From: Comamonadaceae bacterium 2FH
GTDB taxonomy: Bacteria; Pseudomonadota; Gammaproteobacteria; Burkholderiales; Burkholderiaceae_C
Length of the DNA stretch: 64,000 nt
Assembly (NCBI GenBank): GCA_005503335.1
Contig: SCMQ01000017.1
Span: 27,029-91,028 of the forward strand
Reading direction: 5' to 3'
How positions within the stretch are numbered: position 1 is the stretch's first letter; each line of letters starts with the position of its first letter. Made by a program: the position numbers and the translations under genes. Below the pieces are notes generated by a model that was not told where the DNA came from, did no database searches, and saw only the letters and a program-made list of their open reading frames with translations. Shown here in pieces: positions 46,536 to 54,423 of the stretch.

Positions 46536-47447
46536 ATGAACAAGACACCCATGCCGAACCGACGATTCCTCCATGCCTGCCTTCTGGCGCTGGTCATGGC
46601 CGCGCCCATGGCGAGTGCCGAAGCCCCGCTGACCCTGGTCCATGTCCACGGCCTGTCCTACAGCGCCGACGGGCGCCAGCTCATGATTCCCAGCCACCAC
46701 GGCCTGGCCGTCTACAGCGAAGGCCGCTGGTCCAAGGCCGAGGGGCCGGCGCATGACTACATGGGCTTCGCAGCGACGCGCGACGCGATCTACAGCAGCG
46801 GCCACCCGGCGCCGAACTCGGGGCTGACCAACCCCTTCGGCCTGATCAAGAGCCGCGACGGCGGCCGAAGCTGGCAGAAGCTGGGACTGGAGGGCGAGTC
46901 GGACTTCCACCTGATGGCCGCCAGCCACGGCACCAACGCGGTCTACGTGTTCAATCCGCAGCCCAACTCGCGCATGCGCCAGGCCGGCATCCACTACACG
47001 CTCGACGACGGCAAGACCTGGCAGCGCGCCGAGGCCAAGGGCCTGCCAGCGCGCCTGCAGTCCCTGGCCGTGCACCCGAGCGACCCCAAGCTGGTCGTGG
47101 CCGCCACGGCCGAGGGCCCGTTCCTGTCGCGCAACGCCGGCCGGAGCTTCGAGCGCCTGGGCGGCGGCCGGCAGGCGCTGGCCGTGAGCTTCGACCTCGA
47201 TGGCCAGCACCTGTGGTTCAGCAGCTATGCGAACCAGGCCCAGCTCTGGCGCGTCGCGCTGCAGGCGGGAGCGCCGGCCCAGCCGGTCAAGCTGCCGGTG
47301 CTCGGCGAGGACGCCGTGGCCTACCTGGCCCAGCACCCGCAGCGGCCGGCCGAGATCGCGATCGCGACCTTCAAGCGCAGCGTCTACCTGAGCCCGGACC
47401 GGGGCGGGCGCTGGACCCAGATCGCCAAGGAGGGGGCCACGCGCTGA
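46536..47447 (+). CDS. Secreted BNR-repeat / F510_1955-type glycosylhydrolase-like protein
   Basis: A 303-residue protein with a signal peptide (HACLLALVMAAPMASA). The rest reads as a beta-propeller with BNR/sialidase-type Asp boxes: SRDGGRSWQKL, LDDGKTWQRA, SRNAGRSFERL and SPDRGGRWTQI. HVHGLSYSADGRQLMIPSHHGL opens the mature part. Proteins of this type recur next to copper and mercury genes in proteobacteria; their function is not established. ATG 46536 is used; ATG 46551 is an alternative. Confidence 0.75.
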   Translation: MNKTPMPNRRFLHACLLALVMAAPMASAEAPLTLVHVHGLSYSADGRQLMIPSHHGLAVYSEGRWSKAEGPAHDYMGFAATRDAIYSSGHPAPNSGLTNPFGLIKSRDGGRSWQKLGLEGESDFHLMAASHGTNAVYVFNPQPNSRMRQAGIHYTLDDGKTWQRAEAKGLPARLQSLAVHPSDPKLVVAATAEGPFLSRNAGRSFERLGGGRQALAVSFDLDGQHLWFSSYANQAQLWRVALQAGAPAQPVKLPVLGEDAVAYLAQHPQRPAEIAIATFKRSVYLSPDRGGRWTQIAKEGATR

Positions 47448-47477
47448 GCGGCCCCATGGCCCCGTCGGCCATGGGTG

Positions 47478-47509
47478 CTTGCCTTCCCGCTGTGGCAAGC
47501 CGATAGAAT
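47478..47509 (+). promoter_or_regulatory. Inverted repeat and -10-like element upstream of a small His-rich gene
   Basis: CTTGCC (47478-47483) and GGCAAG (47494-47499) form an inverted repeat with a 10-bp centre. TAGAAT (47504-47509) lies 5 bp further and 10 bp before the ATG, so the transcript leader would be very short. Confidence 0.35.
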
Positions 47510-47518
47510 CCGGTTCCT

Positions 47519-47962
47519 ATGTCGCGCATCCGTTCGCTGCTTCTGTGGCTCGTCGTGCTGGTCCTGCCCCTGCAGGGCCTGGCCGCGACGTCCATGCTGT
47601 TCTGCGGCCTGGATGCGCACCACGATGCCGGGCCGCCGGCCGCTGTCGTTCTGCCGGTGCACGAGACGCTCCGGCATGACGCGACGGGGCACGGCGTGGC
47701 CGCGCACCAAGCGCACGCGGACCATGAGGCCCATGCCGATGCAGATGCCGGTGCCGGTGTCACGGCCGACACCAGCGCAGGCCAGCTCGGCGAGGTCGCG
47801 CACCAGTGCAACCTCTGCGCCAGCTGCTGCTTCCAGCTGGCGATCGCCGGCCCGTCGCTGCTGCCGCTGCTGGCCGCCGCGCCCCAGGCCGACCTGGCCG
47901 AGCCCCTGGTGCTGATCCGCGCCCTGCCGGCACGCCTGCCCGAAAAACCCCCTCGCGCCTGA
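47519..47962 (+). CDS. Secreted His/Cys-rich copper-associated protein (DUF2946-like)
   Basis: A 147-residue protein with a signal helix (LLLWLVVLVLPLQGLAA). The mature part has a His-rich stretch (HETLRHDATGHGVAAHQAHADHEAHADA, about 48-75) and a cysteine motif CNLCASCC near 97-104. This layout is common in small secreted proteins of copper loci. A metal-sequestering role is inferred; no enzyme motif is visible. It heads the group of genes leading to the second TolC-like protein and multicopper oxidase. Confidence 0.65.
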   Translation: MSRIRSLLLWLVVLVLPLQGLAATSMLFCGLDAHHDAGPPAAVVLPVHETLRHDATGHGVAAHQAHADHEAHADADAGAGVTADTSAGQLGEVAHQCNLCASCCFQLAIAGPSLLPLLAAAPQADLAEPLVLIRALPARLPEKPPRA

Positions 47963-48071
47963 GCTGCCTGCCGGCCACGAGGCCGCCGCGCTCTCCGTTC
48001 GCCTGCCTGTACGCCGCACCCCCGGGTGCAGCGAGGGCTGCGAGCCGCTTCATCCCACTCGCGAGGATTTC

Positions 48072-48452
48072 ATGTCGTCATCACCCCATGGCTGCTGGCT
48101 GGGCGTCCTGCCCGCCCTGGCCGCGCTGAGCCTGTCGGCCCAGGCGGCCGCGCCCGCCGCCGCACCCAGCTCGGCCCCGCCAGGCCTGGCCTTCGAATCG
48201 GCCCTGCAGGGCTACCGCCGCTTCGCCGACGAACCGGTCCAGTCCTGGCAGGCCGCCAACGACACCGTGGGCCGCATCGGCGGCTGGCGCAGCTACGCCA
48301 AGGAGGCCGAGCAGCAGGCGCAGCCCGCGTTGCCCGAGGCACCCGCCGCTGCGCCCGCGATGCCGCATGGCGGCCATGGCGGCCATGGCGGCCACGGCAC
48401 GCACCACCAGGGCCAGCCGGGCCATGGCGGCCACCACGGAGGCCGGCCATGA
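48072..48452 (+). CDS. Secreted His-rich protein coupled to TolC-like gene
   Basis: A 126-residue protein with a signal peptide ending near AQAA (residue 26). A short conserved-looking core (SALQGYRRFADEPVQSWQAANDTVGRIGGWRSYAKEA) is followed by a Gly/His tail (HGGHGGHGGHGTHH and GHGGHHGG). The tail should bind Cu or other metals. Its stop overlaps the next gene (ATGA), so the two are translationally coupled. No named family recognised. Confidence 0.7.
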   Translation: MSSSPHGCWLGVLPALAALSLSAQAAAPAAAPSSAPPGLAFESALQGYRRFADEPVQSWQAANDTVGRIGGWRSYAKEAEQQAQPALPEAPAAAPAMPHGGHGGHGGHGTHHQGQPGHGGHHGGRP

Positions 48453-49885
48453 GCGCCGCCCTTGCGGTCTCGCGCAGCCGCTGCGCGCTCACGGCCCTGG
48501 CCCTGCTCGCGCTCTCGGGCTGCGCCGGCGTGAGCCTTGAGCAAAGCCTCTCGCGCACCAACGAGGAAGCCGCGAGCTTCACCGGCGGCCGGCTGGCTCT
48601 GGCCGCCACCTCCGAAGAACGCGCGGCGTACCGGAAGACCGCGGCCGAGCTGCTGAGCCGGCCGCTGGAGCAGAAGGACGCGGTGCAACTGGCCCTGGCC
48701 AACAGCCCGTCCCTGCAGGCGCTGTTGGCCCAGCACGGGGCCGACAGCGCGCGCGCCGCCCAGGCCGGCCGCCTGCCCAACCCCGTGTTCAGCTTCGAGC
48801 GGCTGCGCACCGGCGACGAGCTCGAGCTCGGCCGCATGCTGTCCTTCGGCCTGCTGGACCTGCTGACCCTGCCGCTGCGCCAGGGCCTGGCCGAGCACCA
48901 GGTCGAGCAGGCACGGCTGCGCCTGAGCGCCGACGTGGTCGACCAGCTGACCCAGGTGCGCCAGGCCTGGGTGCGGGCCGTGGCGGCCCGGCAGAGCCTG
49001 CAATACGCCCAGCAGGTCTACGAGAGCGCCGAGGCCGGCGCCGAGCTCGCGCGCCGCATGCAGGCCGTGGGCAATTTCACCAAGCTCGAGCGCGCGCGCC
49101 AGCAGGCCTTCTACGCCGACGCCGCGACCCAGCTCGCGGCCGCGCGCCACGCGGCCACGGCTGGCCGCGAGGAACTGGTGCGCCAGCTGGGCCTGAGCGA
49201 GGCCCAGGCGCAGGACCTGAAGCTGCCCGAGCGCCTGCCCGAGCTGCCCCGGCAGCCGGTGCAGCCGGCCGAGGTCGGCAAGGCGGCCAGCCGCGGGCGG
49301 CTGGACCTGCGCCTGGCCCAGGCCGAGCTCGACGCGGCGGCCCGGGCCCGCGGCCTGGGTCGCGTGACCAGCGTCACCGACATCGAGCTCGGGGTCATCC
49401 GCAATACCACCTTCGACAACGCCGACGGCCACAAGGCCACCGGCCGTGGCTACGAGATCGCCTTGCGCCTGCCCTTGTTCGACTGGGGCGAATTGCAGCG
49501 CGACGCGGCCGGCGGCCAAACGCTGGCGGCGGCGCACCGGCTCGAGGCCACGCTGCGCGCTGCCGGCTCGCACCTGCGCGAGAGCTACTCGGCCTACCGC
49601 ACGGCCTACGACATCGCGCGCCACCAGCGCGACGAGGTGGTGCCACTGCGCAAGACCATCTCCGAGGAGAACCTGCTGCGCTACAACGGCATGCTGATCG
49701 GCGTATTCGAGCTGCTGGCGGACGCGCGCGACCAGGTCGGCACCGTGACGGCGGCGATCGCGGCCGAGCAGCAGTTCTGGCTGGCCGACGCGGCCCTGCA
49801 GGCGGCACTGATCGGCCGACCCACTGCCAGCGCGATCGCGGCCACCGGCAGCGCGAGGGCAGGGGGCGGCGATGCCGCGCACTGA
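48449..49885 (+). CDS. TolC-family outer-membrane lipoprotein (copper locus)
   Basis: A 478-residue protein with a lipobox (LALLALSGC, Cys near 24) and the long helices of TolC-type channels: QLALANSPSLQALLAQHGADSARAAQAGRLPNPVFSFERL and ARGLGRVTSVTDIELGVIRNT. It is more distant from CusC than the other channel here, and no RND pump lies next to it. It could serve another exporter or act as a copper-tolerance protein beside the multicopper oxidase. Confidence 0.85.
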   Translation: MSAALAVSRSRCALTALALLALSGCAGVSLEQSLSRTNEEAASFTGGRLALAATSEERAAYRKTAAELLSRPLEQKDAVQLALANSPSLQALLAQHGADSARAAQAGRLPNPVFSFERLRTGDELELGRMLSFGLLDLLTLPLRQGLAEHQVEQARLRLSADVVDQLTQVRQAWVRAVAARQSLQYAQQVYESAEAGAELARRMQAVGNFTKLERARQQAFYADAATQLAAARHAATAGREELVRQLGLSEAQAQDLKLPERLPELPRQPVQPAEVGKAASRGRLDLRLAQAELDAAARARGLGRVTSVTDIELGVIRNTTFDNADGHKATGRGYEIALRLPLFDWGELQRDAAGGQTLAAAHRLEATLRAAGSHLRESYSAYRTAYDIARHQRDEVVPLRKTISEENLLRYNGMLIGVFELLADARDQVGTVTAAIAAEQQFWLADAALQAALIGRPTASAIAATGSARAGGGDAAH

Positions 49886-49924
49886 AACCGCCCGCACCCG
49901 CACATTCCCCGCAAGGACCCCGAC

Positions 49925-51328
49925 ATGAATTCGAGAAGACAGTTTTTCGCGATGGCCGGCGGCGCCGTGGCCGCGGCCAGCGTCAGCCGCGTGGCCATGG
50001 CGGCCCTGCCCGAGCCCGTGATCCAGACCTCGGCCGAGACCATGGCGCCGCTGATGCCGGACACGGGCCGGCCCTACAAGCCCGTGGTCACGCTCAACGG
50101 CTGGACCTGCCCCTGGCGCATGAACAACGGCGTCAAGGAGTTCCACCTGGTGGCCGAGCCCGTGGTGCGCGAGATGGCGCCCGGCTTCAAGGCCCACCTC
50201 TGGGGCTACAACGGCCAGTCGCCGGGGCCGACCATCGAGGTCGTCGAAGGCGACCGCGTGCGCATCTTCGTGACCAACCGCCTGCCCGAGCACACCAGCA
50301 TCCATTGGCATGGCCAGCGCCTGCCCAACGGCATGGACGGCGTCTCGGGCCTGACACAGAAGGCCATCCCGGCGGGCAAGACCTTCGTCTACGAGTTCGT
50401 CGCGCGCCGGCCCGGCACCTTCATGTACCACCCCCATGCCGACGAGATGACCCAGATGGCCATGGGCATGATGGGCTTCTGGGTCACGCACCCCAAGGCC
50501 AGGCACCCGCTGATCGACGAGGTGCAGCGCGACTTCTGCTTCCTGCTCAACGCATACGACATCGAGCCCGGCGCCTACACGCCCAAGGTCATGACCATGC
50601 TGGACTTCAACCTCTGGTCCTGGAACAGCCGCATCTTCCCCGGCATCGACTCGTTGAACGTGCGGCTGGGCGACAAGGTGCGCCTGCGCATAGGCAACCT
50701 GACCATGACCAACCACCCCATGCACCTGCACGGCCACGAGTTCGTGGTCACGGGCACGGACGGCGGGCCGACGCCGAAGGCCGCGCGCTGGCCCGAGGTC
50801 ACGACCGACATCGCCGTGGGCCAGATGCGCCAGCTCGAGTTCGTCGCCGACGAGGAGGGCGACTGGGCCTTCCACTGCCACAAGAGCCACCACACCATGA
50901 ACGCCATGGGCCACAACCTGCCGACCATGATAGGCGTGGACCACCGCGGCATGGCCGGCAAGATCGCCCGCCTGATCCCCGACTACATGGTGATGGGCGA
51001 GCGCGGCATGGCCGACATGACCGAGATGGAGATGCCTATCCCCGACAACACCGCGCCCATGATGACCGGCCAGGGACCGTTCGGCTCGGTCGAGATGGGC
51101 GGCATGTTCAGCGTGCTCAAGGTGCGTCGCAACCAGAAGCCCGGCGACTACAGGAACCCCGGCTGGTACAAGCACCCGCCGGGCACGGTGGCGTCCGAGT
51201 ATCAGGGCGCGCTGGCCGAGCCGGCACGCTCGTCCTCGGGTGGCGGCGCGGCCATGCCGCGTGCGCAGCAACCGGCCCAGCAGGTCGAGGTGCAGGTGCG
51301 CAAGCCCGGCGGCCATGGGGGCCATTGA
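49925..51328 (+). CDS. Tat-exported multicopper oxidase (copper detoxification)
   Basis: A 467-residue protein with a Tat-type start (NSRRQFFAMAGGAVAAASVSRVAMA). All copper-site motifs are present: H127-W-H129, H169-P-H171, H264-PMH-LH-GH (264-271) and H317-C318-H319 followed by SHH-TMNAM. C318 should ligate the type 1 copper. It lies in CueO/CopA-like families that oxidise Cu(I) to Cu(II) in the periplasm. The C-terminus ends HGGH. Spacing to neighbours suggests an operon with the TolC-like gene. Confidence 0.92.
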   Translation: MNSRRQFFAMAGGAVAAASVSRVAMAALPEPVIQTSAETMAPLMPDTGRPYKPVVTLNGWTCPWRMNNGVKEFHLVAEPVVREMAPGFKAHLWGYNGQSPGPTIEVVEGDRVRIFVTNRLPEHTSIHWHGQRLPNGMDGVSGLTQKAIPAGKTFVYEFVARRPGTFMYHPHADEMTQMAMGMMGFWVTHPKARHPLIDEVQRDFCFLLNAYDIEPGAYTPKVMTMLDFNLWSWNSRIFPGIDSLNVRLGDKVRLRIGNLTMTNHPMHLHGHEFVVTGTDGGPTPKAARWPEVTTDIAVGQMRQLEFVADEEGDWAFHCHKSHHTMNAMGHNLPTMIGVDHRGMAGKIARLIPDYMVMGERGMADMTEMEMPIPDNTAPMMTGQGPFGSVEMGGMFSVLKVRRNQKPGDYRNPGWYKHPPGTVASEYQGALAEPARSSSGGGAAMPRAQQPAQQVEVQVRKPGGHGGH

Positions 51329-51354
51329 CCCCTGGTCACATGTTTGCGCGCGAG

Positions 51355-51373
51355 ATGACAGATTTGTCATTTT
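51355..51373 (+). promoter_or_regulatory. Cus/Cop-type copper box
   Basis: ATGACAGATTTGTCAT (51355-51370) is a perfect 6-4-6 palindrome followed by TTT, closely matching the CusR/CopR/PcoR box (ATGACA-N4-TGTCATTTT). It is 95 bp upstream of the copI start, so a two-component CopR/CusR regulator probably drives copI and downstream genes. No such regulator is encoded in the window. Confidence 0.75.
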
Positions 51374-51464
51374 CAATCGGGTCGTTTGTCGAACGGCAGT
51401 TTCCAAACTTGCGTCCAAGTCAAGAGACCCGCATCAGGCTTTTCACCCAAACCCAAGGAACTCC

Positions 51465-51947
51465 ATGAAACTCAAAGCCATTTCTTCCCTGCTGCTCGCC
51501 GCCGCGCTGGGCCTCTCGTCCGCGGCCTGGGCCGGCGGCAGCCATGCCGGCGGACACGGCCACGAGGGCGAGGACATCGGCCGCCCCGGTATCGCGGTCA
51601 AGGTCACGCGCACCGTGATGGTCGACATGGTCGACGCCATGCGCTTCACGCCGGAAAAGCTGACCGTGAAGCAGGGCGAGACCATACGCTTCGTGGTCAA
51701 AAACTCGGGCAAGCTCAAGCACGAGTTCGTGCTCGGCACCGAGGCCGAGCACAAGCGTCACTACGAGCAGATGATGAAGTTCCCCGAGATGGAGCATGCC
51801 GATCCCAACATGGTCACGGTGGCTCCGGGCCAGACAGGCGAGGTGATCTGGCAGTTCACCAAGGCTGGCAAGGTCGACTTCGCCTGCTTGCACCCCGGGC
51901 ATTACGTGGCCGGCATGAAGGGCCGCATCCAGGTGGCGGCGCGCTGA
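51465..51947 (+). CDS. copI: Periplasmic cupredoxin, CopI-like copper-tolerance protein
   Basis: A 160-residue protein with signal peptide MKLKAISSLLLAAALGLSSAAWA, a short His-rich start (GGSHAGGHGHEGED) and a cupredoxin domain. Likely copper ligands are H in GKLKHEFVLG, then C-LHPGH and M in CLHPGHYVAGM. This resembles CopI of Rubrivivax gelatinosus, a cupredoxin required for copper tolerance. A copper box lies upstream and a CusF-like gene follows after 36 bp. Confidence 0.88.
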   Translation: MKLKAISSLLLAAALGLSSAAWAGGSHAGGHGHEGEDIGRPGIAVKVTRTVMVDMVDAMRFTPEKLTVKQGETIRFVVKNSGKLKHEFVLGTEAEHKRHYEQMMKFPEMEHADPNMVTVAPGQTGEVIWQFTKAGKVDFACLHPGHYVAGMKGRIQVAAR

Positions 51948-51983
51948 GCCGGCACTTCCCAGACTCCCTGAAGGAAGCACGAG

Positions 51984-52331
51984 ATGAACAAAGTATCCAT
52001 TGCCCTGCTGCTGGCAGGCCTGCTCGGCGGCTGGTCCGGTATCGCCGTGGCGCAGGCCGCGAACGAGCATGCGAGCCACCACGCGCCCACCGACGCGACG
52101 GCGTCGGCCGATCTCACCGATGGCGAGGTCCGCAAGGTCGACAAGACCGCGGCCAAGCTCACGATCAAGCACGGCCCGATCAAGAACCTGGACATGCCGG
52201 GCATGACCATGGTGTTCCAGGTGCGCGACGCCGCCCTGCTAGACAAGGTGCAGGCCGGCGACAAGCTGCGCTTTCGCGCCGAGAACCAGGGCGGCAAGTT
52301 CTTCGTGACCGAGATCCAGCCGGCCCGCTAG
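51984..52331 (+). CDS. cusF: CusF-like periplasmic copper-binding protein
   Basis: A 115-residue protein with signal peptide (IALLLAGLLGGWSGIAVAQA), His residues (EHASHHAP) and a small OB-fold domain: GEVRKVDKTAAKLTIKHGPIKNLDMPGMTMVFQV...AGDKLRFRAENQGGKFFVTEI. Met ligands are in MPGMTM; the Trp of E. coli CusF is not evident in this copy, whereas the domain fused to CusB has KWGPMTM. It should hand Cu(I)/Ag(I) to the efflux pump. Confidence 0.9.
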   Translation: MNKVSIALLLAGLLGGWSGIAVAQAANEHASHHAPTDATASADLTDGEVRKVDKTAAKLTIKHGPIKNLDMPGMTMVFQVRDAALLDKVQAGDKLRFRAENQGGKFFVTEIQPAR

Positions 52332-52346
52332 TTGCTGGGGCTCCGT

Positions 52347-52387
52347 TTGACATAGATCAAGTCTTGTCGGGGGCGCATTCCTAGAAT
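52347..52387 (+). promoter_or_regulatory. FNR/Anr-type box at class II position with -10 element
   Basis: TTGACATAGATCAA (52347-52360) fits the FNR-family consensus TTGAT-N4-ATCAA with one mismatch. TAGAAT (52382-52387) is a good -10. The box centre falls about 41 bp before the predicted start site, the geometry of class II FNR activation. It faces the small-gene cluster beginning at 52431. Confidence 0.65.
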
Positions 52388-52430
52388 GCTCTGTAAGGCG
52401 GTCCTCTCCGGGCTGCCGACCGAGTCGACC

Positions 52431-52880
52431 ATGAAGTCCTTCTTCAGCCCACGCAGCACCAGACGCACCGCGGCCGTGATGCTGCTGGTCTGGCTGCTGG
52501 CGCTGGCCACGGGCATGGCCAACGCCTGTCTGCTGCCCTCTCCGTCGACCTCGGATCGCCATGCGGCGGCTGGCCTCTCTGCTCCTGTCGCTCCCGGGCA
52601 GGCCGAAGGCGCTCCTGCAACCGAGCAGACCTGTGAGCACGATGCCGCCGCGGCGCACGCCAAGGCGGCATGCCAGAGCTTCTGCGCGGCCGAGTCCCTG
52701 GGCCTGGTCAACCCGCAGGGCGCCAAGACGGCCACGGCGGCCGACCTGCCGCTCCACCTGGTGCGCGGCGAAGGCCTGCCGGTGGCGCCGGCCACGCGTT
52801 TCACACCCCGCCCCAGTCCCGGTGTGCCGCCGGGGGGGCAGCCGCCGGTTGCCATCCGGTTCCTGAGGCTGACGATCTAG
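52431..52880 (+). CDS. Small secreted Cys-containing protein (DUF2946-like)
   Basis: A 149-residue protein if started at ATG 52431 (MKSFFSPRSTRRTAAVMLLVWLLALATGMANA, signal-type). The mature part has C-LLP, EQTCEHDAAAAHAKAACQSFCAAES and a Pro-rich C-terminus. The Cys/His arrangement resembles the other small secreted proteins in this block. An upstream in-frame ATG at 52386 is possible but would overlap the -10 element. Function is not known. Confidence 0.6.
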   Translation: MKSFFSPRSTRRTAAVMLLVWLLALATGMANACLLPSPSTSDRHAAAGLSAPVAPGQAEGAPATEQTCEHDAAAAHAKAACQSFCAAESLGLVNPQGAKTATAADLPLHLVRGEGLPVAPATRFTPRPSPGVPPGGQPPVAIRFLRLTI

Positions 52881-53016
52881 TCCCTTCTTGGCGGGCCCGC
52901 GGCGCTGCGGCGCAAGCCGCCCGGGCACGGCCCCTTGTTCCCTGCCGGACCGCTGCGAGGAAGGCCCGGCGTCGTTTCCCAGTGTTTCCCACTCGCTTTC
53001 ACGATAGGAGTCCACC

Positions 53017-53472
53017 ATGTTCCAGTCTTCCAAGACCCTGCTCGCCATCGCCCTGAGTGCCGCCGCTGTCGGCGCGCTGGCCCAGGGGGCCGCCGCCCAG
53101 GCGCCCGCCAAGCCCGCAGCCTCTGCGGCCAAGCCGGCCAGCCCCGCCGAGCAGCGCGCCGCGATGGAAAAGCAGATGCAGGCCATGCGCGAGATGCACG
53201 AGAAGATGGCCAAGGCCAAGACGCCGCAGGAGCGCCAGGCCCTGATGGCCGAGCACATGAAGACCATGCAGGAAGGCATGTCCATGATGAACATGATGGG
53301 CGGCCGCGGCGGCATGGGCATGGGTGGACCTGGCATGGGCGGCATGCCTGGCGGCAAGCCCATGCCGGGCAACATGGGCGAGCGCCAGCGCATGATGGAG
53401 ATGCGCATGGACATGATGCAGTCCATGATGCAGATGATGATGGAACATCTGCCGCCCGCACCAGCCAAGTAA
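53017..53472 (+). CDS. Secreted methionine-rich protein
   Basis: A 151-residue protein with a signal peptide (LLAIALSAAAVGALAQGAAAQ). The mature part is Ala/Pro-rich, then Met-rich: MEKQMQAMREMHEKMAKA, MSMMNMMGGRGGMGMGGPGMGGMPGG and MMEMRMDMMQSMMQMMMEH. Roughly one fifth of the protein is Met. Met-rich periplasmic proteins bind Cu(I)/Ag(I). AGGAG precedes ATG 53017. No named family is recognised. Confidence 0.75.
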   Translation: MFQSSKTLLAIALSAAAVGALAQGAAAQAPAKPAASAAKPASPAEQRAAMEKQMQAMREMHEKMAKAKTPQERQALMAEHMKTMQEGMSMMNMMGGRGGMGMGGPGMGGMPGGKPMPGNMGERQRMMEMRMDMMQSMMQMMMEHLPPAPAK

Positions 53473-53484
53473 GGAAGAGCTGTG

Positions 53485-53766
53485 ATGGCCCACGACCCTC
53501 GGGAACATGAGCCCGCGCCCGGCTTCTGGCGCTCGCGCCATGCGGCGGGCCTGGTCGTGATCGGGGCGGTCGCGGCCTATTTCCTGCTGACCGAGCACCT
53601 GGCGCATGTGCTCGGCATCCTGCCCTACCTGCTGCTGCTCGCCTGTCCGCTGATGCATGTCTTCATGCACGGCGGTCACGGGCATCACCATGGCGGGGGC
53701 AGGGGGTCCGAGGCTGAGCAAGAGCCGCCGCCGCCGGCGCCGCCGAAGTCAGGAGACGCTTCATGA
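53485..53766 (+). CDS. DUF2933-like small membrane protein with His-rich tail
   Basis: A 93-residue protein. Two hydrophobic segments (AAGLVVIGAVAAYFLLTEHLAHVLG and ILPYLLLLACPLMHVFMH) are followed by HGGHGHHHGGG and an acidic/Pro-rich end. FLLTEHxxHxxxxLPYLLLLACPLMHxFMHxGHGHH is the signature of DUF2933 proteins found in metal loci. Its stop overlaps the next start (ATGA). GTG 53482 is an alternative start. Confidence 0.8.
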   Translation: MAHDPREHEPAPGFWRSRHAAGLVVIGAVAAYFLLTEHLAHVLGILPYLLLLACPLMHVFMHGGHGHHHGGGRGSEAEQEPPPPAPPKSGDAS

Positions 53767-54413
53767 GCCATGACACGCCCGCTTACGGCTTGTGGACCCT
53801 GGTCTTCTTCAACTCGGCCGTCTTCATCCTGTTCGCGTTCAGCTTCTTCAAGCCCGCGACCTCGCGCGACTGGCGCAGTTTCGGGGCCTACTCCGCCTTC
53901 ATCGTGGCCCTGTTCGTCGAGATGTACGGCTTTCCGCTGACCCTCTACCTGCTCTCGGGCTGGCTGCAAAGCCGCTACCCCAAGCTCGACATCCTGTCGC
54001 ACGACGCGGGCCACCTGTGGGCGACCCTGCTCGGCGAAAAGGGCGATCCGCATTTCGGCGTGCTGCACATCGCCAGCTATGTGCTGCTGGGCGGCGGCTT
54101 CTGGCTGCTGTCCAGTGCCTGGCATGTGCTCTACCACGCGCAGCGGCACGGCATCCTGGCCACCACCGGCCCCTACGCGCGCATCCGGCACCCGCAGTAC
54201 CTCGCCTTCGTGCTGATCCTGCTCGGTTTCCTGCTGCAATGGCCGACGCTGCTGACCCTGCTGATGTTGCCGGTGCTGCTGTTCATGTACGCGCGCCTCG
54301 CGATGACCGAAGAGACCGAGATGCGAGCGCAGTTCGGCGAAGCCTACGAGCGTTACACGCGACGAACGCCGCGCTTCATCCCGTACTGGGGCCGGCCGGC
54401 CGCCACAGACTGA
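53763..54413 (+). CDS. Isoprenylcysteine carboxyl methyltransferase-like membrane protein
   Basis: A 216-residue integral membrane protein with five or six hydrophobic segments. The C-terminal GILATTGPYARIRHPQYLAFVLILLGFLLQWPT and YARLAMTEETEMRAQFGEAYERYTRRTPRFIPY match the ICMT/phospholipid-methyltransferase (PEMT-like) SAM-binding fold (RHPxY, E-E). A metal-stress role is suggested by context only. Overlaps the DUF2933 gene. Confidence 0.82.
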   Translation: MSHDTPAYGLWTLVFFNSAVFILFAFSFFKPATSRDWRSFGAYSAFIVALFVEMYGFPLTLYLLSGWLQSRYPKLDILSHDAGHLWATLLGEKGDPHFGVLHIASYVLLGGGFWLLSSAWHVLYHAQRHGILATTGPYARIRHPQYLAFVLILLGFLLQWPTLLTLLMLPVLLFMYARLAMTEETEMRAQFGEAYERYTRRTPRFIPYWGRPAATD

Positions 54414-54423
54414 AAGCCCTGCC

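Noticed and set aside
48358..48450. Short tandem GGCGGCCATGGC-type repeats, considered as a CRISPR-like or satellite array
   Set aside because: They encode the HGGHGGH tail of a secreted protein in frame, have no unique spacers, and are explained by amino-acid composition.
48293..51418. Long antisense frame over the TolC-like and multicopper oxidase genes
   Set aside because: Both plus-strand genes carry complete family motifs; the antisense translation is low-complexity with no recognisable fold.
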